The translations under genes were made by a program, and so were the position numbers. Positions 22,799 through 34,692 of a stretch of DNA of 64,000 bases are shown piece after piece. Numbering within the stretch: the stretch's first letter is position 1; each line of letters opens with the position of its first letter. Origin of the DNA: Paramarasmius palmivorus (taxonomy: Eukaryota; Basidiomycota; Agaricomycetes; Agaricales; Marasmiaceae); assembly GCA_037176845.1 (NCBI GenBank), contig JAYKXP010000048.1:346420-410419 (forward strand), given 5' to 3'. The notes beneath the pieces are model-generated. The model was not told the origin of the DNA, did not search any database, and worked only from the letters and a program-made list of their open reading frames with translations.

Positions 22799-23564
22799 GA
22801 TACTTGTATTCAATAGAGTTGAAGTACAAGATCGAGCTGCTATTCAAGAAAAAGTCTAATGTACAATGTATCCTATTCGTAAAGTACGCCATATGTAAAC
22901 CAAATTCTTGACACGCACGAACGGAAGGCAACAAACTACATTCATCAGGTTCTCAATAGCTCCCGAAAAACTTCAACAGGAAACGGCCATAATACTGCCA
23001 ATGAATGTTCGAGGTGGAACTTGAAAGCTAACAGACAGGATCTGTCCAACTGTCCCAGGCGATCACTAAGTAACACCACCAAAAGATACACAACAGATTC
23101 TGAACCACAAAAAAAAAACATAATCTTCGACATGCCGAGAAGGCTGAATCCAAATCGAAGCATGCATTCGAACGCTCTGTCACACGAAGACCATTCGAAT
23201 ACCATTGGCCGTTCAATCGGTCATCCGAAGCTGGATAGGTCATAAAGGCCACGAGGAAACCCGAGACGCAGGCACATGCATGCATACTAGCACGTCAACC
23301 TAAACTCTGAGCCAAAGACCAGCTAAAGGCATATCACCTAGCATCGAAACCCCAAATCCGCATCGTCTGCCAGAGGCTATAGACGATCGAACGCCAAACA
23401 CTGCTATTTCTCTACACTGCTATTTCTCTATTACGACGACACTGCCAAATCACGTTTCTTTCAAAATATCAGTATTTACATAACAGCTCATACAGGATAC
23501 ACAGCTTCCGGCGATCACATCCCCCCAATGATACTCCAATGAACACGAATCGTAGGCCTCGAAG
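22799..23564. other. intergenic, convergent gap
   Basis: This interval lies between two gene 3' ends. It contains an A-run at 23109-23117 and a perfect 18-bp direct repeat (ACACTGCTATTTCTCTA core) at about 23398-23431. No gene is seen. Confidence 0.5.
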
Positions 23565-26500
23565 CTACAACTTCACCTTCCCGAGTACAATCGCAAACAA
23601 AGCATTGAAATGTACAGTATGGCAAGACGCGTTGCCAATCCTGAATGCTGCTAATGTAAACACCACTGTCACCAGCGACTGATCCTCTACCTCCGCTTGA
23701 GGATACACGGGCAAGCTTGTATAAGACTCCCAGTCATCGGGTCCAAACCGAAAACCCTTTACGCCAGGCCTAGTACGACCGTCGTAAAGCGGGACTGCAT
23801 AAAACAGGATAAGCATTGAAAGCATCACAAAAACGAAATGTTACGTACTTCCTTCGTCAAAGGTTCTATAAGGAGGTGCACCCTTATCCAATACATTGAC
23901 AGCAACGACATCCGCATCGTCACCCTCAAGACGTTCCATATCGACATCCTGAGCCTTAGAGGAACCGGGCTTAGCAGGCGATGCGTAAGGGGTCGAGCCA
24001 AGAGGGTCCTGACCACGGTCCGTAGCTGTAAAGTACAATAAGCTACTGAAACACAATACAAAGTAGCCACTTCACATCTAGGAACCCAGCCTTGACGCTT
24101 CGTCTGGAACACCAGAGCGTTATTCCTTCCAGGTGCATGCATTTCAGTGTCGTTAAGGAACGTGCCAATGTTGCATTGCAGAACGAGCCAATCATTCTCC
24201 AAGGGGCGAACATGAAGTTGCTTGACATACGACTGTCCGACTTCCCGCCCAGCAGCGACGTAGCTAGCCGTAGATACCCCGGTGAGAACAAAAGCGGCAC
24301 TCCTCGTTCCTTCTTTACGAGGTACCCGAACACATTCCCAGTTACGAGTAAAGCCTGCGAGAGGCACACGAACTGGGCTCTTGAAGTCCTTGTATTGAAC
24401 AAAACCGATCGACCGGGTAAGCTTGCTACACCACTCAAAAGATAAGCGTCAACGACCAGTAGAAACTCCGACTCACCTCATAACCCGAGGTTCCACTGCA
24501 TCCAGGAGACGCGCGTAGGAGACGGGGGTGAAATCGTCGAAAATGCCCTCAGTGTTAGAATAACCGATGAACTTTGCTCTCTTCAATCTACAGCCGAAGC
24601 ATGTAAAAAAAAAAAAAAGGAAACCTCGACTGAACGACGACATACCCATCTATCCAAGGAAGACTGCCATATAGACGTAACAAGTTGGGATGAATACGCT
24701 CTGGATCAAGCAAAGGCTCGCGGGCCGGCTCAACTTCCGCTTCAAAGTCGCTGTCATCGTCATCTTCAGGGAGCGAAATGGCAGTCGAAAAGACTTCGGG
24801 TGCACTTCAAAAACATATCAGAGCACAACCGGACCGACCGATTGATTCACTCACGATACTTGAGCGATAGCTCGACTGAAACTCTGGTCAGAATCAATGT
24901 AAAGAATCACTACAAAAACAAACGCACCTTTCCGTTGCAGCTCGAACTTCTCCACGCTCGGCAGAACCCTTATGACTGCTCGTAAATATTAGACCCTCAT
25001 GCCCAGAGACCCTTCCAGAAGAACACAACAACCCACCCTTTACGAGATCCGATGCGAGGATGGCTCTGTGTAGCGCCCTTTTCTTCGTGAACAGAGCCGA
25101 TGACATCTTGATTATCGTCGACATCCATATCTTCTCTATAACCAATATATCATTAAACAACAAAGGCGGAAACATAGAAAAGAGCACCCACATATCCCAC
25201 TTTGGCGACCCGGGGGGGACGACCTCTTTACGCTTGGCAGGACCCTTCTTGTGGCCGCTTGAAACACCACCGAGATATGCTTGATTAGCCTCTTGTACTA
25301 AACTCAAACGGAAAAAGAACATACACTGTATGCACGGTGAGCATCAACAAAATCAAGCAGAACGATAATCAGAACAAGGAGCATCATAACCGCAGCACAA
25401 CAAGCAAAAGGGAGGCTCCTTCCAACAGAACGCAGCAAACGAGCGCGAGAGGGAAATAAAAGATACACTGAAAGCGCACCTGACTTCGGCGCTGCGGCTG
25501 GGGCCTTCGTTTTCGACGCAAGAACAGAAGCCGGCGATGGCAAACTGTCGTCACTGTCACTAGCAGGCGTTAATTAAACAAAGTCAGAATAAGCATAGAA
25601 TATAGAACAGGAAACAAACTCCGCTTCAGGGAGCTCAACAGCCCGGCGCTTTCCACGGGATTTAGGCGACCTAAAGAGAAAAAGGAATCAGAAGATCGTA
25701 TCAGCCAATAAATACCAAAAACAAAGCCAGACATACGGTGTCGGTACTCGAGAAACAGTTGGTGACACCATGGAGGAATCACTATCAGGAACCTCCTCGT
25801 CAGGCACAGCCTTATTACTTCTACCAGACACCAGCTTCGCTTGATTATCCCGTCCACGACGTGCACGAGCCATAGGTCGACGAGTCGTCCGCGAGCCACT
25901 ACAAAATACGGTGAGAATAACGACAAAGACAATGAAACTGAAACTGACTCTTCACCAGCAGGTTCGCCGTTCAATTTATCGGACAAGGCATCTAACCTGC
26001 ACAAACAAGAAAACCCCCATGTAAGAATCACCCTTATTCAAGCTGCAACAAACCTCTACGGCAAGACAAGGCAGGCAGGGAAACCGAAACTAAGACGAAG
26101 GATCTACTGACCTGGCCAGCAAAACAGACGATTTCCCGTCACCGTCCCCGCATTCTTCCTTAGCTGCAGCTGCGCTTCTAAAGAACAGTCTTCAACACAA
26201 CAAGCCTACGCAAAAGAAACCCTTCGAACACACCTCCTAGTACCAGCGCGCAGATCAACAACGCCACCGGAGACAGCCCTACAATCGCCAAAATCAGTCG
26301 AATACCGACGACGAACGTCACCACCAACTTTGCAGCCTTTTGAGGAGACAAAGTCAAATCTTTGACCCTGACTTTAGACGGAGAGAGGCTCCTGCGGCCA
26401 ACGGAATAAGTGGGAATACGCCCAGAACCGAAAATGCCGCACCCATCATCGCCTGCAGCCCGTCGACGTTTCTCGGCGGTCGACGAAATCCTAAAATAAA

Positions 26501-27561
26501 CCCAACGGACCGGACAGGTAAGCCACGCAAGCCACAAACGACCAACGATCCACCCACACAACTGAAGGAACCAACACGGTATCTGGCACTTGGGCTGAAG
26601 CAGCACGAGCTTCAGACGTAGGGCCAACAGAAGGTACACTGTGACAACAACACCGAGTAAGAGAAATCGTCGATTCAAAAGGCACACAAAGAACACTTAC
26701 CCAGTAACGCCTTCGTCCTCGCTCCCAGCAGAAGAGAGGGACGAGAGTGAAGATGACCTATTACTAAGGACGCCTCAAGACGCTATACCAAATATGAGGG
26801 AAAGAACGCACCTCGGACGCGACTTGCGAGCAACCAAATGCACTTCACTGCAAAACTAAGTCAAAAGCAACAACATACGACGCCAACACCAACTCATCCG
26901 AATCAACGCTCCCGAATTGCTTTACTTTGCCAACTTCCGGAACGCCTTTCAAAGCACGACGACTGGATACAAACAAAACAAACGTCAATTCAAACAGTAT
27001 TCCAAAAGAGTGTAAAGAGCACATACGACACCGAGACTGAGAACCCATCGGACTCCTCATCGTCATCCAACACTATCACTTTGGCAACTCCACTGGCAAG
27101 AGATCATAACATTCCAAGTAAGAACATGACTCTAAAAGATCAAACCACGAACCTCGATTTTCCATTCTTCGTTTGAGAACTACGTGCACCCCGAACCGGA
27201 GCCTGTTCAACATTGCTGCCACTAAACATCAACTTCTTCAGCATGACAATACATCAACGAATAACCCAGCAACGCCGAACCTAGTTTTCCCGGACCGAAC
27301 ACGAGGAACTGGCGCTCTATACACCGAAGTACAGTGAGAAACACAAAAGACGAGACAAGCAACGATGAAACAAGAAACTCACGAAGACTCAGGGAGACCC
27401 TGATCTACAACAGCCCCATCACCCGCATTGTTGTTCGGAGCCTCATCTCGCGAAGGCTTAGCACTTCCTTTGACAGTCGACCTACTGGAGACCAAAATCA
27501 TCAACACATCAAGCGACAAGCAAGAAAGACAACCATACGTAGCTTTCTTTGCAGGAGCCAT
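23565..27561 (-). CDS. intron-rich orphan protein with long disordered N-part and folded C-terminal domain
   Basis: The start ATG at 27561 opens a tiny exon (MAPAKKA) that splices in phase to RSTVKGSAKPSRDEAPNNN. More than ten mini-exons follow, rich in Ser, Asp, Glu, Lys and Arg, for example GVAKVIVLDDDEESDG (27.1 kb), SSLSSLSSAGSEDEGVTG (26.7 kb) and SPKSRGKRRAVELPEAE (25.6 kb). The folded C-terminal part includes GSLPWIDGY (24.65 kb), AKFIGYSNTEGIFDDFTP (24.55 kb), a long segment with LENDWLVLQCNIGTFLND (24.2 kb), and a last exon with TSLPVYPQAEVEDQSLVTV ending at 23565. I know this layout from multicopy agaric hypothetical proteins but not its function. The basic/acidic tail suggests a nuclear location (inference). 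The gene is divergent to the family-B gene beginning near 28.3 kb. Confidence 0.6.
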
Positions 27562-28309
27562 GACAAGTAAAACACAGTCAATCCAAAATATAGTGAACGA
27601 TTCACTGAAGATGCCATTGCCCAGACGTACCCTATATATCGAAATCGAAGCTCATCACCAGCTCCTGCTATACGGGTACTAGGCTGCCCTAAGAAATGGA
27701 GCATATGCATTTCTTCTCGAACCATGCGAACAGCCAGTGCGAGCGAGTCACTACTCCAACCATCATTCACACTAACGCTCGGGATGTCGGTAGAGGCAGA
27801 GAAAACTCGAAAGAGACGTTGGAGTAGAGGAGAAATGTCAACCGCGGAGAGGAACACGTGTCACGCACGCGTCATATACCCACGTGGACAGGAAATGAAC
27901 GAGGGGCCAACAGCGCCCATCAAGACTAACCAGCTACTAAACAACACAAACCACGAGGACTACCACAACCAATGGAGAAGACAGCTATCCACAAGGAACG
28001 ATCGAATACGCAACAGGGTCCGATGACAATGTGCGCCGAATCAGGACCTCGCAACCTACCAGACAAATAAAAAGCAGCACCTCGTCTAACAGAGCCCACA
28101 AGCCAACGAATCATGCTTGGGTCGGACTATCCAAAGGAAGATGCAGGTACGGCTACAAACACATTCACACAACCCAACCTGACGCAAAGAAACAGCTGCA
28201 CGATTAGAGCGACTAGCCTCAGATAGAATATCAACGGGACTTATAGCACACCCCTTATCACAATACGCAAAGGTAAAGAAACATCGAATATAACAACAAC
28301 GACCTCACC
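27562..28309. other. divergent intergenic region
   Basis: This interval separates the minus gene starting at 27561 from the plus gene whose readable coding begins near 28.32 kb. It should contain both promoters and perhaps the first exon of the plus gene. No clear TATA box or motif was recognised. It is strongly A+C rich on the plus strand. Confidence 0.4.
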
Positions 28310-29288
28310 AGAGCCAGATCTGTCCGAGCAAACACTTTGTCACATCAGTCATCGACTCCGGTTGTGGGTCGACCTGGAGACTTACACCGACAAGCCAGCA
28401 GGAAGAAAGCCAAGAAGAAATCGTATTCACTATACATGGAATCATCCTCCACTGCGAATTGCCTCCCATTCTTCGACCGTTTGGAAGGTACGTACCTGTT
28501 CATCAAGCGGAGAGCCTGTCCGCTAACTACCCTGCAGGTCAGCTTCGCCTCGACACATCAAGCAGAGATTACTTTTGGCCGGCTTTAACACTGACACGTT
28601 CACCACGGCTCTAATCGGTCTAGACCGCATAGACGACTTACTTCGACTCAACATACGAGAAGACGTCCCGCACAAGCTGAACACGCAGGCGTCTGGCCAG
28701 CAAGCAATCGAAATATCCAACAGGTACTTTACCAGCAAACGAATGGCAATCACGGAGGAACAGATCGAAATACCAACTTACGTGGACCCCAAAGGAATCT
28801 TAGAGTCTATCAAAGGGGAGAACCTGGTACACACAACCGAGAATCAAGTAGAATACTACCAGCGCGTCACAAACAGCAACGGTGTCCATCGGTGCGTACG
28901 TCGCCGAAACCACAATACAACACCCGCTAATAAGCCCTAATCAGGTTCATAAACACCAATCCGGCGCGAATCCACGAAGGTGATATCGTAGAAGTCCAGT
29001 TCACGATTACCCTTGTAGAACCAAACATGTCGAGACAAAACGACTCAAAGCTCGCTTTCACGACGAAACCCATACTGCGGTCAATAACGCTTCTGGACAA
29101 CTCCTTCTCCGAGGTATGGACAAACGAAAGTCAAGACAAAAGGCTAACAGGGCACCCAGATTTACCGAAACCTGTCGATTAATCGACCACGGAGACCATG
29201 TCTCAAACGGAAAGTGGGACACGCAGAAGAAGAGTCAACCGAAACTCAGGAGAGACTGAAGAGAATGGTCATAGATACAGAGAAATAA
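28310..29288 (+). CDS. family B agaric orphan protein (copy 1)
   Basis: The exons parallel the complete family member at 57415-58435. The first readable exon contains EEIVFTIHGIILHCELPP (partner: EELVFIIHGIIATADLPP) and stops at a GTACGT donor at 28490. Then AGFNTDTFTTALIGLDRIDD leads to ISNRYFTSKRMAITEEQIEI and HTTENQVEYYQRV. After an intron at 28.89-28.94 kb comes GDIVEVQFTITLVEP and LRSITLLDNSF. The last exon has RPRRPCLKRKVGHAEEES and stops at 29286-29288. The pattern GDxVEVQF plus LRSIxLLDxxF defines an abundant agaric family of unknown role, which I suspect (inference) is spread by transposition. The N-terminus is uncertain. It is convergent to the next minus gene, 177 bp between stops. 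Confidence 0.65.
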
Positions 29289-29465
29289 CCCACATGTAGC
29301 AACAACCCAATGACTGACAACCAACCAAACAGTCGCGTGCTATCGACCACCATACAAGATGTTTCTGTCCGACAGCAAAACATAACAAGACATGTACACT
29401 ATATTCAACCAACACCTGTATACGTCCATACATCAAAACTGCTAATCAAAACCGAGGGACGAACT

Positions 29466-30276
29466 CTACTCCAAAAGGGCATTGACATCTGCCCCGTAAG
29501 TCGAAAAAAATTCGCGGGGAGACACCGCCTTCACACTGGTGTCAACCGGGAGTGCATCATACGCGACCAAAGGGTCTTTATGCAGTCGCTCGTAAACTGT
29601 GTGGAGATGGCTAACTCGCCCATCAAACTCTATGATGCTACGATCAGAAGAAAAAAACAACACACCGAATAACACACACGACCTCCTCTTTCATGGTATC
29701 AACAGTGAACGCGTTCTCGCGCTGATACTCGACGAGTAGTGGACCGAACCACGGTCGCCTTTTCCCAGGACCAACCAAAGCTTCCAGCATATGCGTGACA
29801 AAACTGTTCTTGTACGACTGGAAAGCAGCTATCTGGTCCAGATAAACAACCAGATAGTGATCCGCCGGAGCAGTCAACATAAACGTTACACAAACTGGAC
29901 CCAATCCATGCCCATCGACATACGGACTATATTGCTGTCCACGAAGAGAGGATCGAGGCAAATCAACGAGTCTTGGCACTCCTTCGACCGGAAAATATAG
30001 CACGGTCTAAGAACCACGGATCAGAGAACAAATATCAACAGCAAGGAATACAGCTTCACCTTGAATCCTTCCGGTCCAACAGGAGCACCAACTGAAGTCG
30101 GAACCTGAGGTGCACTGGCAGAGCTATCGGCCGTGGACTGGATATAAGAGAAAAACGTCAAACAAACCTACCACCGGAAAAAAACTATCGCTCACCTCCT
30201 CGTTCACACCGACGACAGATCCTCGGTCAACCGGCCGAACTTCATTCTTACCTGCTGAACGACGAGTAGTAGGCAT
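29466..30276 (-). CDS. orphan protein with charged N-terminus, about 217 aa
   Basis: The start ATG at 30276 reads MPTTRRSAGKNEVRPVDRG. The second exon ends APVGPEGFK. The third is a long folded exon (TVLYFPVEGVPRLVDLP to TVDTMKEE, about 30.01-29.69 kb), and the fourth runs IIEFDGRVSHLHTVYERLH to the stop at 29466. The joins keep phase with GT-AG introns. I recognise no domain; the third exon looks like an alternating beta/alpha fold (CVTFMLTAPADHYLVVYLD). The basic start MPTTRRSA resembles the M-x-P-x-K-K starts of the two disordered orphan proteins nearby. Confidence 0.55.
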
Positions 30277-31607
30277 CTGCATAAGAAGACAAATCAAACT
30301 CTACATAAGAAACAGCCGCAAGACACCTACGAGGACGCAAAAAAGGAACGAGAATTCCTAGGAGATAAACAAGGATCAGGACGAGCTCAAATATCAACAG
30401 GACGGAGACCCATTCTACGTTAGCAGTGCCAAACAAGCCAATTCAGCAAACCTATGACCTCAATATTCACGTACGACGTACTTACTAGACGAAATCCAGG
30501 ACCCGAAAAGCATCTACGCAACCCAAGTAGACTAGAAGATCCTTCATTCGAATCAGTGGGTAGAAGAAAAAGCTATAGCAAAACTAAACAGTCGATTACA
30601 ACAACGTTCTTAGCCGAACAAGCATGCTACCAGTAGCCACTGACTCCAAATCCCGAATCCATCGCCAACGGGAACCTACAGTCTGACGAAGCACGACGGA
30701 AATGACGAAAAAGGATCATACCTCAACAAACCGCAGCATCGATGCGGGCGGTACTACGCCACTCCTCAGTCAATCTAACTTTGCGGCTGAAGCAGCCCTC
30801 ATGGACCGTTCAAATAACCGATATTATCTACACCCGAACGAAACCACCGACCACACGATCACCGGCAAAGACCACAGCGCAAACCAAAATGCCCAGCGAC
30901 TACTTGAACCAACCAAGACCCACGAGGACCATGCAAACAGGTGGGTAAATTTAACGGAAACAGTACAACCACCGCCTGAAGGAACGCTAAACTGAAACAT
31001 TGAACAGAAGCTACCAACATGGCATGTTTACTCAACATGTTGAGTCACCGCCAACAACAGGTAGTCAGGTATATAGTAGAAAATCTGATAACCACAGGTA
31101 AGCTGTGACGCGGAAAAAGCAAGCAACAACGAACTAACGAACCTGCAAAGGCGCCACGCCGCCAATAATCGACATACTATCCCAGACTTCCTTCATGTCC
31201 GACCTAGCTACCAACTCCGGAGAGACCACTGACGAGGAGAATTCAGACGGGGATTCGGATTACAAGCAAAGCGACACTAGTACTTCGAGTGACTAGCAGC
31301 GATGTAACTGTTAAATAAAGGAGGATATACGAAACCCACCACAAAACTGCAAACATGTCTAACACACTCGGTTCTCAGATAGACGGCCAAGACAGCGACT
31401 CAGCGAACCAGGCGCACATCATTTACCGAGCAGCAGCATGAACATTTCTCGCTGATCAGTCAAGACGGCATTAAGGTACAATCGGACTAGAAACGAAAGA
31501 CCACAACAAACATCACCGAAACTGCCTAATGACGCCGAATCAAAGCAAACTCTCCAACACTAATTTTAAGAAAAACGAATCAGTGAAAGCGACAAACACA
31601 AAGAAAA
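30277..31607. other. 1.3 kb without a supported gene
   Basis: Several open stretches exist on both strands, including an acidic plus-strand frame at 31197-31298 (MSDLATNSGETTDEENSDG). None splices into a protein with an identifiable fold. The strong A+C bias of the plus strand removes stop codons and makes spurious frames likely. Confidence 0.4.
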
Positions 31608-32249
31608 TCACGTACCCGACCCGGCCCTCTGCAACATCGCCTGTTCATTAAGAACAGTAACACCCAAAAACTGTCCTAAAGTACCACGAAGCCACTCATA
31701 GGTACAGGCGTCATAGCGTCTCAAGGAGAAGGGCATACGTGCCTCGCGCTGGCTCCTCGTATAGGACGCAAGCCTTGCACCCTCGACAGCCCACAGGTCG
31801 GTATACCCCAAATCTGAAAGGTCTATTTCGACTGCGTCCTCTCCAGACGGCGCTGCCACCAAAGGAACTACGATGCTACGAGTGAATTCGTCGGTAATAG
31901 ATTTCGACAGCGTAGCAGCGACCTTCTGAACGCATGCGCGGAAACGCGCAGTGAGGATGGCCCTGGTACTGAAAGCGCGCTGATACTGAACAGGAAGCTC
32001 CTACGTCAACTCCTGATCAGACACAAAATATATTTAAACAACGAAGAAAGAACGAACCGCCAAATTGCGCAGCATGAACATCTCCAGCTGCAGAGTGCGG
32101 GCATCCGTAGCACCGCTAAGACTAGTCAAGGTACCGTCTTCGTCGCAAGGATAGCTATCCACAACTCGACAAAAGAACTCTTGATGACAAGGCAAAGACG
32201 CCTTGAACAGGATTTCTCTATCTTCAGCAGTAAGGTAAGGGGCAGCCAT
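31608..32249 (-). CDS. hypothetical protein, two exons, about 190 aa
   Basis: ATG at 32249 opens MAAPYLTAEDREILFKAS. An intron of about 54 nt near 32.04-31.99 kb joins AVRSF to ELPVQYQRAF, and the frame continues through a segment with DLSDLGYTDLWAVEGARL to a stop at 31608. A GTACGT just before that stop could be a donor, so the protein may continue beyond it. No family was recognised; the sequence is mixed alpha/beta without signal peptide or membrane segment. Confidence 0.45.
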
Positions 32250-32661
32250 TGCAGGAAGAAGATGACGAGCTCACTATTCACGACCAACGATATATAATAC
32301 TGCGCGCAAGCTGACACATATCAAGTCAAAATAAGTTGACACCCAGAGCCCCAACCATCAGAAAGCCTCCAAAAGGATAGGCCAGTGCAAGCGGAAAAAG
32401 GAGGCAGAAAACGATCCACGAGATGCCATATCAAGTAAGGCGAGGAGGAGACACGCGGCTTCCCAAAGAACAGCATCGAAAGGATTCGGACCAGGTCCAC
32501 ATGGACATGAACCCGTTAAAGTCCACAAAGTCAACCGGTCGTGGGTAAATATACACAGTAACGGGCTTCAAAAAAGCTCCCCATAAAGAACGAATTCTCC
32601 ATTACATTCCGAACTCGTAATTGAACTAGTCCCAACGCCACACTATGCTACGACTCCTGCT
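32250..32661. other. spacer between skewed block and pseudokinase locus
   Basis: No gene is seen. The plus-strand A+C bias of the preceding 7 kb ends about here. The right edge abuts the relic stop codon of the pseudokinase pseudogene. Confidence 0.4.
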
Positions 32662-32696
32662 CTACCTCCGCCCCAACCCCATCGCTTTCACACCTT

Positions 32697-32709
32697 CCTC
32701 AGCCCCTTC
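32697..32709. repeat. LINE target-site duplication, left copy
   Basis: CCTCAGCCCCTTC immediately precedes the poly(T). It is repeated exactly at 33641-33653. Confidence 0.93.
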
Positions 32710-33640
32710 TTTTTTTTTTTTTTTTTTTTTAGTTTCCTTGTTTATTCTCCGTCACGCCGTAGGCGTATGTTAGAGGTATAATACATCTGATATCCTACTT
32801 GTTGTGTCTATTAGTGTCTAGGGTCTCTGAGCTATCCTTTGTGACCAGTGGCCCGCGATACGGGGCGCTGATGCGGGTATACTCCGCCATTAAGTAACGA
32901 TGTAAGCTAGTCGGGTAAACCATTAGTGGGTCCGTTGAATATGTACTTATTATATGACTTCTAATTGGCCTTGGCTGTTCCTGCGGACTCGCTTTCTCGG
33001 GGGCTCCGGTTCGGGTACTTCTGGGATTCTCGGAAATGTGGTACTGAGGCGTTTGGTTGCACGGATATAGGCCATTAGAGCCTCAAGGTTCTTCCGCGTA
33101 GTTAGGAGTTTTGATAAGGAGGAGGCGGCGCTTCCGATGTCTTGTCTGAGTGTTTTCCGGTGACATGCATATGTAGGGCAGAACATGAGGTAGTGCTGGA
33201 CCGTTTCCTGGTGGTAGCCGCAATTTGGGCATGCTGGGCTGTCTGCCTTGTGCATTCAGTGGAGGTGGTGATTGAGTGGTATGTGACCTGACCGCAGCTG
33301 CACTAGCAGGCTGACAATGGGTTTAGGGAGCCCGCGGATGAGTTTTCGGAAGTTGGAAGGCGTCGTAGTATGTTCGATATGCCTGATTGTTCTCCGGTAG
33401 TACTTGGATTCCTGCCACTCTTTTTCCATTGCTCGGTCGGCCTGTGCTCGCCATGTCTTCCGGATCGACGTCTTGTTGTGTGGTAGATTTCGCGTTAGGA
33501 TATGTGGTACGCCGTTTCCCTCAATGTGATAGTTCTCGTGTGTCGCCGTCTTAGCCTCCTCGTCAGCCCGTTCGTTTCCCATGCACCCTGCATGTCCTGG
33601 AATCCATCGTACCTTCACTCGCAGCCCTCGATGCTTGTCC
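32710..33640 (-). mobile_element. 5'-truncated non-LTR retrotransposon (Tad/I-like) insertion with poly(A) tail
   Basis: On the minus strand the fragment starts inside an RNase H domain, ends with a 3' UTR and finishes in a 21-nt poly(A), seen as T at 32710-32730. It is flanked by perfect 13-bp copies of CCTCAGCCCCTTC at 32697-32709 and 33641-33653. This is the hallmark of target-primed reverse transcription. 5' truncation is typical for LINEs. Confidence 0.93.
32950..33629 (-). pseudogene. LINE ORF2 C-terminal fragment: RNase H end plus zinc knuckle, one in-frame stop
   Basis: The frame begins at the insertion break with VRWIPGHAGCMGNERADEEA, the final motif of an RNase H domain (GHxG-NERAD). 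It continues to NHHLH, meets TGA, then resumes at once as MHKADSPACPNCG with the Cys/His cluster CPNCGYHQETVQHYLMFC typical of Tad/I-clade LINE C-termini. The stop lies where Arg (CGA) is expected, so a C-to-T change is likely. The product is inactive and lacks reverse transcriptase. Confidence 0.88.
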
Positions 33641-33653
33641 CCTCAGCCCCTTC
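33641..33653. repeat. LINE target-site duplication, right copy
   Basis: CCTCAGCCCCTTC immediately follows the 5' break of the LINE. The paralogous locus near 38690-38702 has a single CCTCAACCCCTTC at the same place, which is the empty site. Confidence 0.93.
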
Positions 33654-34692
33654 AACCCCACTAACACCAACACTAACACCAACGTCGACGTGTACATCAA
33701 GCGAAGGCATCAACCTATGCCTACCCTTCCCATGCCTCCGATGTGTACCTTCAGATAGGGAGCGAAATACCCATGGTCTCTTCTCTTTGTATAAAGAAGA
33801 AGAGGTAGAAGAATCATCGGAGTTGCCGTCGAAAAGCGTTTTTTCATCCTCGTCTTGCGAGTCGGAGTCTGAGTTGTGTGAATGCGAATTTGAGATGGGC
33901 GTTGTCTTTGTCCGAGTCGGCAAGATGGACGACACGATCGGAGGCGGCATAATATTCAACGAACCAAATGGTGAACTCGGCTTTCTCGGCTTCAACTTCT
34001 CTTTCCTCTCTTTCCTCATAGTATCCAGGTCAGAGTCGGTGTCTTGTCCAAGATCGACGACGATGCTTTGTTTTCTCTCCCTTGTTCCTGTTCCGACTAT
34101 CTCCCCATCTCCCAACCCAACAACCTCAACTTCAACAGATGCAGCCAAAAGCTCCCCATCAACGCTTCCTACAAGAACCTCAAACAACCTACGCGCCTCA
34201 TCCGCCGTTCGTAGTGTACCCTGCTGCATCGACCTCGTCAACGACACGAGTTTCTTCCTCAACGGCGACACTGGGATGCATGATTTATCGAGCAGAGCGT
34301 GTAGGAAGTGGCCTAGAGACGCGAGATCATCTCTAAACGCCTCTTGTGCGGGTGTTTTGGTTGGTGAAGACGCAGGAGAGGTGGTGGAGTAGAGAGCACC
34401 CAACCCCGGAGACCGCGGTAAAACGATCTGCGCTTTTTCGAGATTGGTGAAGTAGTACCTCACTGGGTACCTCGTTCTATTCAACACAACTTCGGAGGAG
34501 TCGGAGTGGGGGTCTGCAGAGGGGTCGAGCATGATTAGCGGTACCCCTTCATCCCTGGAGGAGAAACCCCCGTGAACGACACCGTTTTCGTGTAAGAGAG
34601 TGAGGCCTTCTAGGATCTGACGTAACGTATCCACCTAATTGGCGACGGTTTTGAATGGTGGACTGCATAAACAAGTCCATCAATCCCTACGG

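Larger units (their letters stand above)
32662..34666 (-). pseudogene. pseudokinase gene copy 1: truncated, nonsense mutation, LINE insertion
   Basis: This is closely related to the intact gene at 38642-40254, with shared segments such as LTLLHENGVVHGGFSS, PVRYYFTNLEKAQIV and LRKKLVSLTRSMQQGTLR. Three lesions are visible. The 5' half is missing upstream of about 34.66 kb, where similarity stops beside the HNH gene. The Trp codon of the paralogue's NWVDM is TAG here (NxVDT). A 931-bp LINE fragment (32710-33640) interrupts the C-terminal tail. Taking out the insert, the tail would have ended at the TAG at 32664-32662. A long open frame (34634-33653) survives up to the insert. Confidence 0.8.

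Noticed and set aside
25760..27180. Several plus-strand open frames of 70-120 codons
   Set aside because: They lie opposite mini-exons of the minus-strand gene, and the A+C-rich composition makes stop codons rare on this strand.
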